Positions 21,251-30,708 of a stretch of DNA of 43,910 nucleotides are shown here, in pieces. Made by a program: the position numbers and the translations under genes. Position 1 is the stretch's first letter; every line of letters starts with the position of its first letter. The stretch covers positions 1-43,910 of the forward strand of contig JADHYM010000007.1 of the NCBI GenBank assembly GCA_016782445.1, written 5' to 3'. The stretch is from Candidatus Omnitrophota bacterium. Its GTDB lineage: Bacteria; Omnitrophota; Gorgyraeia; JABMRN01; RBG-13-46-9. The notes under the pieces are model-generated. The model searched no databases. It was not told the DNA's origin and saw only the letters and a program-made list of their open reading frames with translations.

Positions 21251-22163
21251 CTTCTTATCATCAGGGCTCGCTCGAAGAACATTCGTAGCGACAATAGGTG
21301 TTTTTGACGGACTGCATAAGGCTCATAAAGAGATCATAAAAGCCATGAAGAAAAAGGCCGGGGCACGCTGCAAGACCCTTGTGATAACGTTCAACCCGCA
21401 TCCTTTGAAGGTTATCTTTCCCGCGAAAAAGACGCCGCTTCTTGTGTCTTTTGCGCACCGGATGCGGCTGGTGGAGGAGGAGGGCATTGACGCGGCTCTC
21501 GTGTTGAGATTCGACAAAAAGCTTGCCGCTATGCCGATGGAGGAGTTCATAAAAAAAATACTGGGCAGAATACGCATAAAAGAGCTATGCGTGGGCGCGA
21601 ATTTCTTTTTTGGAAGACATAAAAAAGGGACGCCGAAAAAGCTGCGCGATTTTTCCGGGATTTTCAGATATAGAGTTACCTCTGTTCAACCCATTAAAAA
21701 GAAAGGCTTCACTATATCCAGTACCAGGATACGCCGGCTGATAAAGAGAGGGGAATTGTCTTCTGCAGAAGATCTCCTGGGGCGGCCTGTCAGTGTGTTG
21801 GGTACCGTTATTAAAGGCCACGGAAGAGGGAGAAGCCTCGGTTTTCCCACGGCTAACATTGACCCGCATCATGAAGCCATTCCGTTGTCAGGGGTTTACG
21901 CCGTGAAAATCAGGCATAATAGCGCTACCTACGGCGGGATACTGAACATAGGCACGCGGCCTACGTTTAGAATCGAGAGAGAAGAGCCCGAGCCTTCGAT
22001 AGAGGCTTATATATTCAATTTCAGGAAAAACATATACGGAGAGGATTTAGAGATCGGATTTGTAAAAAAGATACGGAATGAACGTAAATTCAGGCAGGTC
22101 GAGCAATTAAAAAGGCAGATTAAAAAAGATATGCTGCGTGCAAAAAAGGTATTGCGCCCATAA
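21225..22163 (+). CDS. ribF: Bifunctional riboflavin kinase / FAD synthetase
   Basis: TIGVFDGLHKAHKEII; SSTRIRRLIKRGEL; GHGRGRSLGFPTANI. Confidence 0.94.
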   Translation: MKIFYSLNSFLSSGLARRTFVATIGVFDGLHKAHKEIIKAMKKKAGARCKTLVITFNPHPLKVIFPAKKTPLLVSFAHRMRLVEEEGIDAALVLRFDKKLAAMPMEEFIKKILGRIRIKELCVGANFFFGRHKKGTPKKLRDFSGIFRYRVTSVQPIKKKGFTISSTRIRRLIKRGELSSAEDLLGRPVSVLGTVIKGHGRGRSLGFPTANIDPHHEAIPLSGVYAVKIRHNSATYGGILNIGTRPTFRIEREEPEPSIEAYIFNFRKNIYGEDLEIGFVKKIRNERKFRQVEQLKRQIKKDMLRAKKVLRP

Positions 22164-22209
22164 CTATATATATGATACTATATGGGCACTAAAAAGGAGG
22201 AAAGTGACA

Positions 22210-22479
22210 GTGACAGTAGCAAAAGAGAAGAAAAAGGAAATAGTAGACTCGTACAAGTATCACGAAAAAGACACAGGCTCTTCGTCCGTTCAGGCGGCTC
22301 TCCTGACAGAGAGGATCAATGCGCTCACCGAGCACTTTAAGAAGTATAAGAAGGACTTTCAGTCAAGAATGGGCCTTTTAAAGCTTGTATCGAAGCGGAG
22401 GCGGCATTTGGATTACTTAAAAAAACATGACAAAGCCGAATACGAAGAACTCGTGAAGAAACTCAATCTTAGAAAATAA
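22210..22479 (+). CDS. rpsO: 30S ribosomal protein S15 (GTG start, 22204 or 22210)
   Basis: HEKDTGSSSVQAALLTERINALTEHFKKYKKDFQSRMGLLKLVSKRRRHLDYLKK; AGGAGG RBS. Confidence 0.96.
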   Translation: MTVAKEKKKEIVDSYKYHEKDTGSSSVQAALLTERINALTEHFKKYKKDFQSRMGLLKLVSKRRRHLDYLKKHDKAEYEELVKKLNLRK

Positions 22480-22497
22480 GAAAAGAAGGGAAAAAAA

Positions 22498-24585
22498 ATG
22501 CAACAAAGTATAAGTACTATACTTGGAAGAGAAAAATTATCTATCGAAACAGGAAAAATGGCAAGGCAGGCGGACGGGGCCGTGACTATACAGCTCGGAG
22601 GGACAATGGTACTTGTTACCTGCGTTGCGTCCAGAGATGCGAGAAAAGGGACGGATTTTCTGCCGCTTACCGTGGAGTATCAGGAGAAGACGTATGCGGC
22701 CGGAAAAATACCCGGAGGATTTTTTAAAAGAGAGGGAAGGCCCTCTGAAAAAGAAATACTGACCGCGCGTTTAATAGACAGGCCCATAAGGCCGCTTTTC
22801 CCGTCCGGCATGGTAAACGATATACAGGTAGCGGCGCTTGTTCTTTCAAGCGACGGGGAAAATGACTCGGATGTCCTGGCGCTAAACGGCGCCTCAACCG
22901 CTCTTATGATATCTAACATACCTTTTAACGGGCCCATAGGGTGCGTTAGAGTGGGCTTGATAGACGGAAAACTTGTCCTCAATCCGACCTTTAATGAACT
23001 TGAGTCGAGCGAACTGGATCTTATCGTGGTCGGAACCGGCGATAAGGTCATGATGATGGAGGCCGAGTCTAAGGAGATCACCGAGGAAAAGATAGAAGAA
23101 GCCATAGAGTTTGCAAGGCCCCACATAAAAGCTATCGTAAAAATGCAAGATGAGCTCGCGAAAAAAATCTCGCGCCCCAAACGAAAAGACGTAAAGGTTG
23201 TGGGAGGCAAGAAAGAGCTTTATGAGGAAATAAAGTCAGCCGCCGCAGAAAGGCTGAAGACTATAAATACGCTTGGCGACAGGGAAAAGCGCAGATCCGA
23301 GCGCGAGGCGCTTACCGGGGAATTGATAGAAAAATTTACCAAGAAGGAAAACCCGGAAGAAGAGACCGATATCAAGTTCGTTATCGAAAAGGTAGAAAAA
23401 GAGGTTGTGCGAAAATACATAGCCGAAGGCGAAAAACGCGTTGACAAGAGGGCCCTGGATGAAATACGGCCTATTCGATGCGAGACAGGCCTTTTACCGA
23501 GGGCTCATGGTTCCGGACTTTTTACAAGAGGCGAGACCCAGGCCCTATGCGCGACGACCCTCGGCACGAGCGATGACGAGCAACGGATAGACGCGCTTGA
23601 GGGGGAAAGTCACAAGGCGTTTATGCTTCATTATAATTTCCCGGCTTTTAGCGTGGGCGAGGTAAGGCCATTTAGAGGCCCCGGCAGGCGCGAGATCGGG
23701 CACGGGGCGCTCGCGGAAAAATCCCTGAAACATGTTATGCCCTCCGGTGAAAAATTCCCTTATACGGTGCGTATAGTTTCGGATATTCTTGAGTCAAACG
23801 GCTCAAGTTCGATGGCGAGCGTGTGCGCCGGTTCGATGTCGCTTATGAATGCCGGTGTCCCGGTGAAGGAAGCTGTCGCGGGAATAGCAATGGGCCTTGT
23901 GGACGATTACGGAAAGAAGATTTTATTGACCGACATAGCGGGTGTGGAAGACCACTACGGCGACATGGATTTCAAGGTTGCCGGCACGGCCAAGGGCATA
24001 ACCGCGGTACAGGTTGATCTTAAAATAAAAGGCATTGATATGGATCTCATTAAAAAGGCGTTTAAGCAAGCCAGGAGCGCGCGCCTTAAAATTCTCGAGG
24101 CGATGAACAAGGCGATATCCGGGCCCCAGGGCGAAATATCTGATTACGCGCCAAAGATAATCAATATAAAAATCAACCCCGGGAAGATAAAGGACGTAGT
24201 TGGCCCGGGAGGCCGTATTATAAAGAAAATAATAAAGGATACGGGCGCCACTATCAACATAGAGGATGACGGCACTGTGCAGATAGCCTCGACTGACAAT
24301 GACGCGGCAAAAAAGGCCCTCGATATTATAAAGGGCCTGACAGCCGAAGCCGAAATAGGAAAGATATACAAGGGAAAGATAACCCGCCTTATGGGCTTCG
24401 GGGCTTTCTGCGAAATATTTCCGGGCAAAGAAGGCCTGATACGCGTTTCGGAACTCGCTAATAAATTCGTAAAAGATGTCGCGAGTGAGGTAAGTGTTGG
24501 CGACGAGGTAACAGTGAAGGTCATAGAGGTAGACCCTCAGGGCCGCATAAACCTAAGCAAGAAACAGGCCGAGTCAGGACATTGA
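22498..24585 (+). CDS. pnp: Polyribonucleotide nucleotidyltransferase
   Basis: Two RNase PH domains, KH domain (KIKDVVGPGGRIIKKIIKDTGA), S1 domain. Confidence 0.98.
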   Translation: MQQSISTILGREKLSIETGKMARQADGAVTIQLGGTMVLVTCVASRDARKGTDFLPLTVEYQEKTYAAGKIPGGFFKREGRPSEKEILTARLIDRPIRPLFPSGMVNDIQVAALVLSSDGENDSDVLALNGASTALMISNIPFNGPIGCVRVGLIDGKLVLNPTFNELESSELDLIVVGTGDKVMMMEAESKEITEEKIEEAIEFARPHIKAIVKMQDELAKKISRPKRKDVKVVGGKKELYEEIKSAAAERLKTINTLGDREKRRSEREALTGELIEKFTKKENPEEETDIKFVIEKVEKEVVRKYIAEGEKRVDKRALDEIRPIRCETGLLPRAHGSGLFTRGETQALCATTLGTSDDEQRIDALEGESHKAFMLHYNFPAFSVGEVRPFRGPGRREIGHGALAEKSLKHVMPSGEKFPYTVRIVSDILESNGSSSMASVCAGSMSLMNAGVPVKEAVAGIAMGLVDDYGKKILLTDIAGVEDHYGDMDFKVAGTAKGITAVQVDLKIKGIDMDLIKKAFKQARSARLKILEAMNKAISGPQGEISDYAPKIINIKINPGKIKDVVGPGGRIIKKIIKDTGATINIEDDGTVQIASTDNDAAKKALDIIKGLTAEAEIGKIYKGKITRLMGFGAFCEIFPGKEGLIRVSELANKFVKDVASEVSVGDEVTVKVIEVDPQGRINLSKKQAESGH

Positions 24586-25034
24586 GGAAAAACCTAAAGA
24601 TCAGGATAAGAAAAAAAGAGGGCGCTCTTGACCTGCCGCTGCCGCGCTACATGACACGCGGCGCAAGCGGGATGGATCTCTTCGCAGACGTTCAAGACGA
24701 AACAATTATAAAGAGCGCCGAGGTAAAACTCATATCGTGCGGTATCTACATAAGCATACCGGAAGGATACGAGGCAGAGGTGAGGCCGAGAAGCGGACTC
24801 GCCCTTAAGCACGGTATAACGCTCCTCAATTCACCCGGTACAATAGACAGCGACTTCCGGGGCCTGGTGAGCCTTATCGTGATAAACCTCGGCAAGAAGG
24901 ATTTTGTCGTGAAAAGAGGCGACAGACTCGCCCAGATGGTGATAAAAGAAGTCGTGAGGGCTGATTTGCTTTTAGTTGACTCACTTGACCGGACCGAACG
25001 CGACGCGCGCGGATTCGGTCATTCCGGCAGATAA
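24582..25034 (+). CDS. dut: dUTPase (TTG start)
   Basis: GASGMDLFAD; VRPRSGLALKHGITLLNSPGTIDSDFRG; RGDRLAQMVI; RGFGHSGR. Confidence 0.94.
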   Translation: MRKNLKIRIRKKEGALDLPLPRYMTRGASGMDLFADVQDETIIKSAEVKLISCGIYISIPEGYEAEVRPRSGLALKHGITLLNSPGTIDSDFRGLVSLIVINLGKKDFVVKRGDRLAQMVIKEVVRADLLLVDSLDRTERDARGFGHSGR

Positions 25035-25041
25035 ACCTTAA

Positions 25042-27171
25042 ATGAAGGAATCAAGAATAAGAGAAATAAAGGCGATACTTCTTTTTGCGATAGCGATAAT
25101 CGTATTTATAAGCCTTCTCTCTTTCGACTATAATGACCTGGCATTTTTTACCTCCCGCCCGAGTATTGTTAAATCAAACATCGTAGGCGCGGCCGGAGCG
25201 TATCTCGGATTTTTTCTTATTTTCATCATGGGAAAAAGTGCGTTTGTGATACCCTTTGTCATTGCGATAAGAGCCCTCGGTGCTTTTGCGGAAGAAAAAC
25301 CGCGCAGATTACATCTTCAGCTTTTCGGAATGATTTTTTTCATTCTTGCGGTCAGCGCCATAGCCAGCCTTATAGGCCAAGAGACGCAAGCCGGCCGCTT
25401 TGCGAGGGGTGGGATCACGGGGCTTGTATTTTCCGATTTTCTTCTTCGGTATCTTGGCTCGGCAGGTTCAAGCATAGTAATAACGGTGCTTGTTCTGCTG
25501 TCGTTCCTCATTGCCACGGATTTTATGCTCCTTCCGTTTTTGTCGGCATTTTTGAAGGTGCCCAAAAAAATAGCCAAATACGCTACTAATTTTTTCGCTA
25601 GCGTTAGAATAAAACGAGAAAAACCTAAACTCATCAGGGCGTCGCGCCCGGAAGAGGCCCCAAGGATCAAGCCGCCGGTAAAAATGCCCGTGAAGACAAA
25701 ACTTGCTCCAGAAGCGCCAAAGACAAAAAAAGAGGCGCCTAAACCGGTTAAAATAAAAGAGCCAGCGAAACCGTATGAATTGCCGTCTCTTGAACTTCTT
25801 GATTCTCCTCCGCCCATGGGGGAAAGAGAGATCAAGGATAACTTCGAAGAGAATTCAAAAATACTCGAAGAAACCCTTCTTGATTTCGGCATCGAGGCGA
25901 AGGTTGTTGAGGCAAGTAAGGGCCCGGTTATCACAAGGTATGAACTTCTACCCGCCCGAGGCGTGCAGGTTCACCGCATATCCGCGCTCATAGACGACAT
26001 CTCGCGATCGATGAAGGCGACGAGCGTGCGCATTGTGGCGCCCGTACCGGGAAAGGGCACGGTCGGCGTTGAGGTCCCGAATTCAAAAGGGACGCTTGTA
26101 TATTTGAAAGAAGTGATAGAGTCGAAGGAATACAAGAAACCTGAGTCTCTCCTTAAACTCGCCCTCGGTAAGGACATTTCCGGCGCGCCCATCGTTACCG
26201 AACTTGACGACATGCCGCACCTTTTAATAGCCGGGGCAACCGGCTCCGGGAAGACGGTTTGCGTGAATAGCATTATAAGCTCGCTTCTTTTTAACGCGAC
26301 GCCCGATGAGCTTAAATTCATAATGATAGATCCGAAGCGTGTGGAGCTGGCGGCCTTCAACGGCCTGCCGCACCTTCTGGCACCGGTAGTAACAGAGCCG
26401 AAAAAAGTATCCCACACCTTAAGTTGGGTCGTGGACGAGATGGAAAGGCGCTACGTGCTTTTCGCCGAGGTTACGGTGAGGAACATAGACGGCTATAATA
26501 AGAAGGCTAAAAGAGAGAATTTCATGATACTCCCGTACATTATTCTAATAATCGACGAGCTGGCGGACTTGATGCTCGTATCTGCACAGGAAGTGGAAAA
26601 CATGATCACGCGCCTGGCGCAGCTTTCGAGAGCCGTCGGCATCCATATAATTATAGCTACACAGAGGCCGTCGGTTGATGTAATAACAGGCGTCATAAAG
26701 GCGAATTTCCCGGCGCGCATTTCGTTTAAGGTAGCATCCAAAGTAGATTCAAGGACCGTTCTTGATGTAAACGGCGCGGAAAAACTTCTCGGGAAAGGTG
26801 ACATGCTTTTTATGGAGCCGGGAACCCCCAAGCCGGTCCGCGCCCAGGGATGTCTGGTGAGCGACGAGGAAATAGAAAAATTGGCCTCGTTTATAAAATC
26901 GCAAAGAGGTCCGGAATTCGTGGAGGATATTGTCAAGGCCGAATCAAAGATGAAGCATAAGTCGTTCGAAAAGGACGAGATATACGAAGAGGCAGTGAAG
27001 GTAGTTCTTCAGACCAAACAGGCCTCTGTTTCCATGCTCCAGAGGCGTCTCGGAGTGGGGTATACCCGCGCTGCGCGCCTCGTAGATATGATGGAAGACG
27101 AGGGAATCGTAGGGCCGTACCAGGGCTCAAAGCCGCGGGAAATACTTATAGAGGGCCAAGATGGATCCTAA
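25042..27171 (+). CDS. ftsK: DNA translocase FtsK/SpoIIIE
   Basis: N-terminal TMs; Walker A HLLIAGATGSGKTVCVNS; gamma domain TKQASVSMLQRRLGVGYTRAARLVDMMEDEGIVGP. Confidence 0.97.
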   Translation: MKESRIREIKAILLFAIAIIVFISLLSFDYNDLAFFTSRPSIVKSNIVGAAGAYLGFFLIFIMGKSAFVIPFVIAIRALGAFAEEKPRRLHLQLFGMIFFILAVSAIASLIGQETQAGRFARGGITGLVFSDFLLRYLGSAGSSIVITVLVLLSFLIATDFMLLPFLSAFLKVPKKIAKYATNFFASVRIKREKPKLIRASRPEEAPRIKPPVKMPVKTKLAPEAPKTKKEAPKPVKIKEPAKPYELPSLELLDSPPPMGEREIKDNFEENSKILEETLLDFGIEAKVVEASKGPVITRYELLPARGVQVHRISALIDDISRSMKATSVRIVAPVPGKGTVGVEVPNSKGTLVYLKEVIESKEYKKPESLLKLALGKDISGAPIVTELDDMPHLLIAGATGSGKTVCVNSIISSLLFNATPDELKFIMIDPKRVELAAFNGLPHLLAPVVTEPKKVSHTLSWVVDEMERRYVLFAEVTVRNIDGYNKKAKRENFMILPYIILIIDELADLMLVSAQEVENMITRLAQLSRAVGIHIIIATQRPSVDVITGVIKANFPARISFKVASKVDSRTVLDVNGAEKLLGKGDMLFMEPGTPKPVRAQGCLVSDEEIEKLASFIKSQRGPEFVEDIVKAESKMKHKSFEKDEIYEEAVKVVLQTKQASVSMLQRRLGVGYTRAARLVDMMEDEGIVGPYQGSKPREILIEGQDGS

Positions 27172-27913
27172 AGAGATAGGAAATATACTTAAAGCGGCGC
27201 GCGCCAAAAAAAACGTATCTCCTGAAAAGATCTACAAAGATACCCGAATACAAAAGCATGTAATACGCGCCCTGGAGAACGGCAATGCGGAAGAATTTCT
27301 TGAAGGCACTTATGTCGTTCTTTTTCTGAGAAAGTATGCCTCCTACCTTAACCTGGACGCTGAAATCCTCGCAAGGGACTACAAATCTTTTTGCAAAAAA
27401 GACACCGAACAAAAATTAGAACCTCAGAGGGAAGCCGAGGCCCGGGAGCTAAAAAGACGCGAGAGCCTTCTCCGCTACGCTTGCCTTTTGCTTTCCGCGA
27501 TTTTTATTGTTCTTTTGCTTTTATTGGGAGTAAGGCTTTTGTATTCAGGCGCAAAAAACTTTGCCGCAAACGTACGGAAAGAAAAAAATAGTAACACTCG
27601 CGAAGTAAAAACGCAAAGCGTGTCCATACCGAAAAGCGAAAAAATATCCCTCAAACTATACGCGACGGATGACGTATGGATGGAAATCAAAGAAGACGGG
27701 AAAAAAGTTTTCAGGGGCACGCTTAGGATCGGCAAAGAGAAAAAGCTGGAGGCGGATAAGAGTTTTTCGCTGTGGCTCGGAAAGGCCGAGGCGGTTGATC
27801 TAACGGTAAACGGAAAAAGTATTGCACCGGTAGCAAGAGGCGTGCAGAAAAACATATTAATTACGCGCGATGGGATAAAAGTCGGAAACAAATGGATAGC
27901 GCGTTCCCCTTGA
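27161..27913 (+). CDS. RodZ-like protein (HTH - TM - DUF4115)
   Basis: IGNILKAARAKKNVSPEKIYKDTRIQKHVIRALENG; TM; C-terminal beta domain. Confidence 0.85.
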   Translation: MDPKEIGNILKAARAKKNVSPEKIYKDTRIQKHVIRALENGNAEEFLEGTYVVLFLRKYASYLNLDAEILARDYKSFCKKDTEQKLEPQREAEARELKRRESLLRYACLLLSAIFIVLLLLLGVRLLYSGAKNFAANVRKEKNSNTREVKTQSVSIPKSEKISLKLYATDDVWMEIKEDGKKVFRGTLRIGKEKKLEADKSFSLWLGKAEAVDLTVNGKSIAPVARGVQKNILITRDGIKVGNKWIARSP

Positions 27914-29277
27914 ACCCGCCCGCTTACATACCCGAAATATTCGTAATAAGCCTGGGCTGCCCGCGTAACCTCGTCGACTCTGAGGTCATGATAGGGGCGC
28001 TCGTAAAAAAGGGCTTTCGCATATCTTACGAGCTTAAAAATCCGGATATAGCCATAGTCAATACGTGCGCCTTCATAAAGGATGCCAGGGCCGAATCGAT
28101 AGATATTATTACACAGCTCGCAGCGCTAAAAAAAGACAAAAAAGTTAAAAAACTTATTGTTATCGGATGCCTGGCTGCAAGGTATGCCGGCCAGCTGCGG
28201 GACGAAATAGAGGAGATAGACGCGGTGCTTGGCGTTGACGAATTCGCTAAAATACCCGCTTATATCGACAGGATCTTAAAGGGAAAAAGTCTCGTACGTG
28301 CCCCTAAAAAACCGAAATTCTTATATGATCATACTCATAAAAGAATATTAATGACGCCTGTGCATTCGGCCTACATAAAAATCCAGGACGGGTGCAGGAA
28401 TTTCTGCAGCTATTGCGTCATACCCGCCATACGCGGAGCTTTCCGTTCGCGCGTTATCGGGTCGGTTCTGAAAGAAGTAACCTATCTTAAGTCCGGCGGG
28501 CGGCTTAAAGAAATAAACATAATAGGCCAGGATACGACTCTCTACGGGATAGACAGATACGGAAGGTACGAACTTCCTAAACTTTTACGCAAGGTCTCTT
28601 CGGTTATGAAAGACGGCTGGGTCAGGCTTCTTTACACGCATCCGGCGCATTATACGGACGAGCTTATAAAAACGATAAGGGAAGAAAGGTCCATATGCCG
28701 CTACCTCGACATGCCGATCCAGCATATAAACGAAAAGATCCTAAAAAAAATGAATAGACACATCTCTAAAAAAGGTATAATATCCCTTATTGAAAAGCTT
28801 AGAGAAAGAATACCGGGTCTTGCGTTACGGACATCCATAATAGTGGGGTTTCCGCAGGAGACGGATAAAGATTTCTCGGAACTTTTAAGCTTCATGCGCG
28901 AGGCGCGGTTCGAAAGACTCGGCGTTTTTATCTATTCCCGGGAAGAGGGAACGAAGGCCTTTAATTTTAAGGGCCAGGTGCCGGAAAAAATCAAGAAGGA
29001 AAGATTTAAAGAGCTAATGAAACTTCAAAGGGAAATAGCTTACGAGAACAATAAAAGGTTTCTAGGTAAACGCATGCGCGTTCTCGTGGACGATGAGGAC
29101 AAATCCTCGCCAGGGCACTATATAGGACGAACCGAATATGATGCGCCCGAGGTTGACGGCAATGTCTTTGTAAAATCCGGGTTAAAACTTAAGAAGGGTG
29201 ATTTTGTAAACGTGAAGATAGACGGCACCCTTGAGTATGATTTAATGGGAACGGCGCTTACGGGGGTTCGCGCATGA
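27892..29277 (+). CDS. rimO: Ribosomal protein S12 methylthiotransferase
   Basis: SLGCPRNLVDSEVMIG; radical SAM QDGCRNFCSYCVIPAIRG; TRAM-like C-terminus. Confidence 0.95.
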   Translation: MDSAFPLNPPAYIPEIFVISLGCPRNLVDSEVMIGALVKKGFRISYELKNPDIAIVNTCAFIKDARAESIDIITQLAALKKDKKVKKLIVIGCLAARYAGQLRDEIEEIDAVLGVDEFAKIPAYIDRILKGKSLVRAPKKPKFLYDHTHKRILMTPVHSAYIKIQDGCRNFCSYCVIPAIRGAFRSRVIGSVLKEVTYLKSGGRLKEINIIGQDTTLYGIDRYGRYELPKLLRKVSSVMKDGWVRLLYTHPAHYTDELIKTIREERSICRYLDMPIQHINEKILKKMNRHISKKGIISLIEKLRERIPGLALRTSIIVGFPQETDKDFSELLSFMREARFERLGVFIYSREEGTKAFNFKGQVPEKIKKERFKELMKLQREIAYENNKRFLGKRMRVLVDDEDKSSPGHYIGRTEYDAPEVDGNVFVKSGLKLKKGDFVNVKIDGTLEYDLMGTALTGVRA

Positions 29278-29825
29278 CGCTTGCGAATAAACTAACAATA
29301 TCGCGGATTTTTCTGGCAGGTATTTTCATGGCTTTTCTTTTCGGGCACGGGCTCCTCTCTAAGGTGATTGCGCTATGCGTTTTTATCGCGGCCTCGCTTA
29401 CGGATATCCTGGATGGTTACTTCGCGAAGAAGCGCAACGAGGTATCCGCTTTCGGCAAGCTCATGGACCCGATAGCCGATAAAATGCTTACACTGGCCGC
29501 GTTTTTGGCTTTTGTTGAGATGAAGATAGTTCCGGCGTGGATAGTGGCTATAATAATTTTTCGGGAATTTTTGATCACGGGCCTGCGCATAATAGCCCTT
29601 AAGAACGGGAAAATAATCGAGGCCGGCCGCACCGGCAAGCAAAAGACGTTTTTCCAGATCGTCGCGATATACGTGATACTTATTTTTATTATATTTAACG
29701 TTCAATACGAGTTTCAGAATATTGTTTTTTTCATGATGCTCGTCGTAACAAGTCTTACGCTTATAAGCGGCGCGATATACATTGAAAAAGCGCGCGCGTA
29801 TTTTCTAAATGAAAAAAATCGCTAA
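29274..29825 (+). CDS. pgsA: CDP-diacylglycerol-glycerol-3-phosphate 3-phosphatidyltransferase
   Basis: CDP-alcohol motif SLTDILDGYFAKKRNEVSAFGKLMDPIADK. Confidence 0.94.
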   Translation: MTLANKLTISRIFLAGIFMAFLFGHGLLSKVIALCVFIAASLTDILDGYFAKKRNEVSAFGKLMDPIADKMLTLAAFLAFVEMKIVPAWIVAIIIFREFLITGLRIIALKNGKIIEAGRTGKQKTFFQIVAIYVILIFIIFNVQYEFQNIVFFMMLVVTSLTLISGAIYIEKARAYFLNEKNR

Positions 29826-30261
29826 AATAGTAGCAACTCTTTTCTTTGTCGGCTACATTCCTGTGGCCCAGGGTACAATAGCAAGCGCAATCGCGGTTTT
29901 CGCGTGCGCTTTTTTGAGCCGTTACCCTGCGGCGTATATTGCGGTGACTCTTGCGTTATTGGCCCTGGGCTTTTGGGCATCGCGTCGCGCCGAGCAAGAA
30001 TTCGGAAAAAAGGACCCTTGCGAGATCGTCATAGACGAATTTTCAGCAGTTTTCATCGTATATCTTTTTATCCCGTTTACTCTAAAAATAGCCGTTATCG
30101 GATTTCTTCTTTTCCGGGCGCTCGATATTTTCAAGCTACCCCCAATAAAAAAACTCGAATCCCTTCCAAAGGGCCGAGGTATCATGCTTGACGACATCGC
30201 AGCCGCCATCCTCGCCAACGTAATCCTTCAGATTCTCGTTTTCTGCCTCAGGATCTATTGA
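29809..30261 (+). CDS. pgpA: Phosphatidylglycerophosphatase A
   Basis: PVAQGTIAS; DPCEIVIDEF; RALDIFKLPPIKKLESLPKGRGIMLDDIAAA. Confidence 0.93.
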   Translation: MKKIAKIVATLFFVGYIPVAQGTIASAIAVFACAFLSRYPAAYIAVTLALLALGFWASRRAEQEFGKKDPCEIVIDEFSAVFIVYLFIPFTLKIAVIGFLLFRALDIFKLPPIKKLESLPKGRGIMLDDIAAAILANVILQILVFCLRIY

Positions 30262-30288
30262 TCCTTATTCTAAAATGCCGATAGTATA

Positions 30289-30461
30289 AAGGGGTTTCGG
30301 GCGGTGCTTCCGCTCGTCGCTCCTTCGGGGGATAGGCGCCCCCTCAGTCGCTGCCGTGAAAAAGTGCTCATGATCTACTGCGCAAAAAATTGCGCAACTA
30401 AATGGCGCCAATTGTATGAGCACTTTTTCAAGGTTCGCTCCAGCACCGCCCGAAACCCCTT
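30289..30461 (-). ncRNA. Candidate structured RNA element, copy 1 (three helices, conserved loops)
   Basis: P1 20 bp perfect (30289-30308/30442-30461); P2 14 bp (30358-30371/30416-30429); P3 5 bp (30327-30331/30339-30343); loops match copy 2 while stems differ. Confidence 0.7.
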
Positions 30462-30636
30462 ATCATTCTACCCTAGATACTTGACTTTACAAAATTAATT
30501 GGCCAAAGTATGAAGTTGGGCGGCAAGCGGATGTCTTGTAGGTGACGTTTTCTAATCCTCTCTTCTTGTGATGTATAGTGGTTACAGAAACACCCGTCTG
30601 CAGCGCCTGCCGTATTGATAAATAATCAAAAAGATA

Positions 30637-30665
30637 TTGACAAATAGTTAAATAAGAGGTAGTAT
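30637..30665 (+). promoter_or_regulatory. Promoter TTGACA-17-TAGTAT
   Basis: Upstream of the BNR gene. Confidence 0.5.
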
Positions 30666-30708
30666 AAGAGCTCTAAAAATGATGTGCTTGGCTAGAAAAG
30701 GAGAAAAA

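Noticed and set aside
22680-23210. Antisense ORFs opposite pnp, ftsK, rimO and other genes
   Set aside because: They are shadow ORFs with low-complexity Ser/Phe-rich translations, fully overlapped by well-identified genes.
30289-30461. Integron attC site or HEARO/omega RNA for the large stem-loop elements
   Set aside because: No GTTRRRY/RYYYAAC core sites were seen, and there is no adjacent integrase, IscB/TnpB ORF or cassette structure.
30289-30461. Simple rho-independent terminator
   Set aside because: The element is ~175 nt with three helices, and the sense orientation is opposite to the flanking genes. No terminal T-run was seen.
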